Source: an uncultured Eubacteriales bacterium (lineage in GTDB: Bacteria > Bacillota > Clostridia > Oscillospirales > QAKW01). Taken from it: a stretch of DNA of 9,459 nucleotides. The stretch lies in assembly GCA_934378025.1 (NCBI GenBank), contig CAKRPM010000036.1:1-9459 (forward strand), written 5' to 3'. The translations under genes and the position numbers were made by a program. The notes below the pieces were generated by a model. The model was given only the letters and a program-made list of their open reading frames with translations, did not search any database and was not told the origin of the DNA. How positions within the stretch are numbered: the stretch's first letter is position 1; each line of letters starts with the position of its first letter. Positions 6,414 to 9,459 of the stretch are shown here, one piece after another.

Positions 6414-6421
6414 TTTTAACC

Positions 6422-7525
6422 ATGCTGGAAAAAGAAGGAAAAATCCGTATTCCCTCGGGATGCGCCATTTCTGCGGTGATCTCAAGAGAGGGAAAACGCA
6501 TGAGCGGGCGGTCGATCGTGGAAAGTATGAAGCCGATGCACGAGCGCTCTAACGGCCTGGGCGGCGGATTCGCCGGATACGGAATTTATCCGGAATACAA
6601 AGACTTTTATGCGTTACATATTTTTTACGAGGATGAGACGGCGCTGGAGGCATGCGAGAAAAAAATCCGTCGGTATTTTGAAATTGTCAAGGCGGAGCTG
6701 ATTCCTACCCGTACGGTCGCGGCTATTACGGACGCGCCGCTGATCTGGCGGTATTTTGTCGCGCCGAAAGCGGAAAAAATGGCGCAAAAGCAGCTGGATG
6801 AAAAGGAATTTGTCGTTCAGTTTGTCTTTTCGGTAAATGCAACGGTGGACGGCGCCTTTGTCTTTTCTTCCGGCAAAAATATGGGCGTATTTAAAGCCGT
6901 CGGATATCCGGAGGATGTCGGCGCGTTTTATAAGCTGGACGAATACGCGGGGTATTCCTGGACGGCGCACGGCCGTTATCCCACCAATACGCCCGGCTGG
7001 TGGGGCGGCGCGCATCCGTTTACACTGCTGGATTATTCCATTGTGCATAACGGGGAAATTTCTTCGTATGATGCCAACCGCCGCTTTATTGAAATGTTTG
7101 GGTATAAGTGTACGCTGCAAACAGACACGGAGGTCATTACTTATATTGCCGATTATCTTTTGCGGCGCAAGGGACTCTCTCCGGAGGAGCTGGCGCAGGT
7201 AATCGCCGCGCCGTTTTGGAGCACAATTGAGGGCAAGGACGAGAAAACCCGCGAAAAGCTGACCTATTTGCGGACGGTATATGCGGGGATGTTGGTCACC
7301 GGTCCGTTTTCCATCATTTTGGGGTTTGACGGCGGATTGATGGCGCTCAACGATCGCTTAAAGCTGCGGTCGATGGTATACGGTGAAAAGGACGACAAAG
7401 TGTATATTGCCAGCGAGGAGGCTGCGATTCGGGTGATGGAGCCGAATGTGGAGCATATCAAGGCGCCGTCCGGAGGAGAGCCGGTAATTATTCGTGTGAA
7501 GGAAGGGGAAAACCATGGCAATTGA
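6422..7525 (+). CDS. Glutamate synthase glutamine amidotransferase subunit (class II GATase)
   Basis: A 367-residue stand-alone version of the N-terminal domain of GltB, which hydrolyses glutamine and passes ammonia to the synthase subunit. The probable nucleophile is Cys14 in SGCAISAV, so a 13-residue propeptide would need to be removed to free the Cys amino group, as in GltB and Bacillus PurF. Other Ntn-type active-site elements are HGRYPTNTPGW (183-193, glutamine-binding Arg185), AHPF (197-200), VHNGEISSY (208-216, oxyanion-hole Asn210 and Gly211) and QTDTEVI (233-239, Asp235). The spacing between Cys14 and Arg185 (about 170 residues) is like GltB rather than PurF. The middle part (about 50-160) holds an inserted alpha/beta region. 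It is the first gene of the operon, and its 3' end overlaps the next gene by 11 bp. Confidence 0.9.
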   Translation: MLEKEGKIRIPSGCAISAVISREGKRMSGRSIVESMKPMHERSNGLGGGFAGYGIYPEYKDFYALHIFYEDETALEACEKKIRRYFEIVKAELIPTRTVAAITDAPLIWRYFVAPKAEKMAQKQLDEKEFVVQFVFSVNATVDGAFVFSSGKNMGVFKAVGYPEDVGAFYKLDEYAGYSWTAHGRYPTNTPGWWGGAHPFTLLDYSIVHNGEISSYDANRRFIEMFGYKCTLQTDTEVITYIADYLLRRKGLSPEELAQVIAAPFWSTIEGKDEKTREKLTYLRTVYAGMLVTGPFSIILGFDGGLMALNDRLKLRSMVYGEKDDKVYIASEEAAIRVMEPNVEHIKAPSGGEPVIIRVKEGENHGN

Positions 7526-9020
7526 ATTTATCCATCCCGCCTTTGAAGTGGTGCGCGATGATCGGCGCTGCATCCGCTGCCGCGTTTGCGAGCGGCAGTG
7601 TTCCAACGAGGTGCACACCTTTGACTCGGAGGGCAACGTCATGCTTTCGGATGAGCGAAAATGCGTTGCTTGTCACCGCTGCGTCAGCTTATGTCCGACA
7701 AGGGCGCTGAAAATTGTAAAGAGCGATCATACCTTTCGGGAGAATGCCAACTGGTCGCCCGACACCATTGAGGAAATTTACAAACAGGCGGCATGCGGCG
7801 GCGTGCTGCTGTCCTCCATGGGCAATCCCAATCCGTTGCCTGTGTATTGGGACAAAATTTTAATCAATGCCTCTCAAGTCACCAATCCGCCCATTGATCC
7901 GTTGCGCGAACCGATGGAAACCAGAGTATTTCTCGGGAAAAAGCCGATGGACATCGAGCGGGACGCAAAGGGCGAAATCCAGTGCAAGCTGCCGCCGCAG
8001 ATTGAACTTTCCATGCCGGTTATGTTTTCGGCCATGAGCTACGGTTCGATCAGCTATAACGCCCATAAAAGTCTGGCGCGTGCGGCCGAAGAAATCGGAA
8101 TTTGTTACAATACCGGCGAGGGCGGTCTGCACGAGGACTTCTATTGCTATGGAAAAAATACCATTGTGCAGGTAGCCTCCGGGCGGTTCGGCGTGCATGA
8201 AGATTATCTTAAAGCGGGCGCCGCCATCGAAATTAAAATGGGGCAGGGCGCCAAACCCGGCATCGGCGGGCATTTGCCCGGCGCCAAAATCGTGGGCGAC
8301 GTATCGCGCACGCGTATGATCCCCGAAGGATCGGACGCCATTTCACCTGCACCGCATCACGATATTTACTCGATTGAGGATTTGCGTCAGCTGGTTTACT
8401 CCTTAAAGGAAGCCACAGCATATCAAAAGCCGGTAATCGTGAAGGTGGCGGCCGTACATAATATCGCGGCGATCGCCAGCGGCATTGCCCGCAGCGGCGC
8501 GGATATTATTGCAATTGACGGTTTTCGGGGCGGAACGGGTGCTGCACCGACCCGAATTCGCGATAATGTGGGCATCCCCATTGAACTGGCGCTGGCAGCT
8601 GTGGATCAACGGCTGCGGGACGAGGGGATTCGCAACAACGTTTCGCTGGTGGTCGGCGGCAGTATTCGTTCTTCCGCGGATGTAATTAAGGCCATCGCAC
8701 TGGGGGCGGACGCCTGTTATGTCGCAACGGCGGCGTTGCTGGCGCTGGGGTGCCATCTTTGCCGCACCTGTCAAACCGGGAAATGCAACTGGGGCATTGC
8801 CACACAGCGGCCCGATCTTGTAAAACGGCTGAATCCCGATTGGGGCGCCGAGCGCCTGGTGAATTTGATGACGGCATGGCGGCATGAAATTAAAGAACTC
8901 ATGGGCGGCATGGGCATAAATTCCATTGAGGCACTGCGCGGCAATCGGCTGATGCTGCGCGGCGTCGGATTGACGGGAAAGGAGCTGGAGATTCTGGGAA
9001 TCTCCCATGCGGGCGAATGA
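7515..9020 (+). CDS. gltB: Glutamate synthase FMN-domain subunit with N-terminal ferredoxin domain
   Basis: A 501-residue subunit carrying the reductive amination site that makes glutamate from 2-oxoglutarate and glutamine-derived ammonia. Residues 19-60 form a 2x[4Fe-4S] ferredoxin module (Cys19, 22, 25, 29 and Cys50, 53, 56, 60). From about 120 to 480 is the GltB FMN-binding barrel: MSYGSIS (174-180), NTGEGG (199-204), KMGQGAKPGIGGHLPG (241-256), SPAPHHDIYSIEDL (277-290), IDGFRGGTGAAP (334-345) and VGGSIRSSADV (380-390). Near the end, Cys413, Cys419 and Cys424 before GIATQRPD have the 6- and 5-residue spacing of the [3Fe-4S] ligands of GltB; Cys416 is additional. The GATase and GXGXG domains of full-length GltB are absent. 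ATG 7515 has GGAAGGGG upstream and overlaps the amidotransferase gene, so translation is coupled. The layout matches the archaeal/clostridial split enzyme. Confidence 0.93.
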   Translation: MAIEFIHPAFEVVRDDRRCIRCRVCERQCSNEVHTFDSEGNVMLSDERKCVACHRCVSLCPTRALKIVKSDHTFRENANWSPDTIEEIYKQAACGGVLLSSMGNPNPLPVYWDKILINASQVTNPPIDPLREPMETRVFLGKKPMDIERDAKGEIQCKLPPQIELSMPVMFSAMSYGSISYNAHKSLARAAEEIGICYNTGEGGLHEDFYCYGKNTIVQVASGRFGVHEDYLKAGAAIEIKMGQGAKPGIGGHLPGAKIVGDVSRTRMIPEGSDAISPAPHHDIYSIEDLRQLVYSLKEATAYQKPVIVKVAAVHNIAAIASGIARSGADIIAIDGFRGGTGAAPTRIRDNVGIPIELALAAVDQRLRDEGIRNNVSLVVGGSIRSSADVIKAIALGADACYVATAALLALGCHLCRTCQTGKCNWGIATQRPDLVKRLNPDWGAERLVNLMTAWRHEIKELMGGMGINSIEALRGNRLMLRGVGLTGKELEILGISHAGE

Positions 9021-9448
9021 AAAGAGTATATGTAAATGAAAAATGGTGTCTGGGATGCCATTTGTGCGAATACAACTGCGCCTTTGCCAATTCCGGCATG
9101 ACGGACATGGTAAAGGCACTGAAAAACAAACCGATTTTTCCGAGAATTCATGTGGAAGAGCAGGACGAGATACATTATGCCGTTTCCTGTCGGCATTGTA
9201 AAGATCCGCTCTGTGTAAAAAGCTGCATTGCCGGGGCGCTTCAAAAGGAAGCGGACGGCACGGTGCGCATTGATCGGGAGAAATGCGTTGGCTGTCAGAC
9301 CTGCGTTTTGGTCTGTCCGTACGGCGCTGTGGCGCCCGGGCCGAACGGCATTATGCAAAAGTGCGAGCTTTGTTTGCAAAACGCCTGCGGCGCGCCGGCC
9401 TGTGTGCAGGGTTGCCCCAATCGGGCGATTGTATATGAGGAGAGGTGA
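9017..9448 (+). CDS. Four-cluster ferredoxin-type subunit of the split glutamate synthase (HycB/DmsB-like)
   Basis: A 143-residue iron-sulfur electron carrier. Four cysteine groups are visible: Cys11, 14, 17, 21; Cys58, 61, 66, 70; Cys90, 93, 96, 100; and Cys116, 119, 129, 133, with one extra at 124. This is the pattern of DmsB/HycB/NrfC-type subunits, which hold four [4Fe-4S] clusters. No signal peptide is present, so it is cytoplasmic. ATG shares an ATGA overlap with the stop of the synthase gene. By context it should pass electrons from a flavin or ferredoxin partner to the FMN subunit; this is an inference, since family members serve many oxidoreductases. A GGAGAGGTGA ribosome site for the following gene lies at its 3' end. 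Confidence 0.9.
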   Translation: MKRVYVNEKWCLGCHLCEYNCAFANSGMTDMVKALKNKPIFPRIHVEEQDEIHYAVSCRHCKDPLCVKSCIAGALQKEADGTVRIDREKCVGCQTCVLVCPYGAVAPGPNGIMQKCELCLQNACGAPACVQGCPNRAIVYEER

Positions 9449-9452
9449 GCCC

Positions 9453-9459
9453 ATGAAAC
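9453..9459 (+). CDS. Start of the next operon gene (two codons visible)
   Basis: ATGAAAC begins at 9453 and follows GGAGAGGTGA (9439-9448) and the stop of the ferredoxin gene by 4 bases. Only Met-Lys and one further base are visible. In comparable clostridial operons a FAD/NAD(P)-dependent oxidoreductase stands here, but nothing in this window proves it. Confidence 0.6.

Noticed and set aside
6341..6421. An in-frame upstream ATG at 6341 that would extend the amidotransferase by 27 residues
   Set aside because: It directly abuts the -10 box, lies before the expected transcript start, has no ribosome site, and the extension would be encoded by the leader hairpin. The ATG at 6422 has a good ribosome site.
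8771..9454. A 227-codon open frame on the minus strand opposite the synthase and ferredoxin genes
   Set aside because: It lies opposite clear cysteine-motif genes, spans the junction of two genes, and shows no family features.

Overview
The window looks like chromosomal DNA of a low-to-moderate GC Clostridia-type Firmicute, plausibly Oscillospiraceae-like (inference). The reasons are the consensus sigma-A promoters and strong GGAGG-type ribosome sites, lipoproteins with Gram-positive-style lipoboxes, a LysM-GH18 spore-type cortex enzyme, the walJ-rlmH gene pair, and a split glutamate synthase built from separate polypeptides. No mobile element, CRISPR array, tRNA or rRNA was seen, and there is no gene-free stretch longer than about 125 bases.

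Layout. Bases 1-2929 are transcribed leftwards: a ribulokinase (araB, 2929-1283), a small lipoprotein whose start overlaps the araB stop (1293-832), then a second lipoprotein with its own promoter that runs off the left edge (707-1). From 3034 everything is read rightwards: a LysM-LysM-GH18 protein of the YaaH/SleL type (3034-4317), the metallo-beta-lactamase-fold nuclease WalJ (4375-5139), the 23S rRNA methyltransferase RlmH (5141-5623), a compact formate/nitrite transporter-family channel (5701-6315), and a glutamate synthase operon. That operon comprises a class II glutamine amidotransferase subunit (6422-7525), an FMN/Fe-S synthase-domain subunit (7515-9020), a four-cluster ferredoxin-type subunit (9017-9448), and the first two codons of another gene (from 9453).

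How the parts fit. The last three complete genes overlap (11 bp and 4 bp) and together supply glutamine hydrolysis, the FMN active site that joins ammonia to 2-oxoglutarate, and an electron-delivery chain. The C-terminal GXGXG domain of normal GltB and a flavin reductase subunit are missing from the window and are expected downstream. The operon starts from a perfect consensus promoter (TTGACA, 17 bp, TATAAT with an upstream TG). Its leader begins almost at once with a terminator-like hairpin of about 19 bp followed by U residues, before the ribosome site, so attenuation or processing of the leader is likely. This is the most interesting regulatory element here.

Other observations are two promoters whose -35 box contains the stop codon of the preceding gene, and an inverted repeat that could hide the walJ ribosome site only in read-through transcripts. 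No clearly unprecedented system was found: most genes belong to known families, and the novelty lies in the regulation and in how the glutamate synthase is split.
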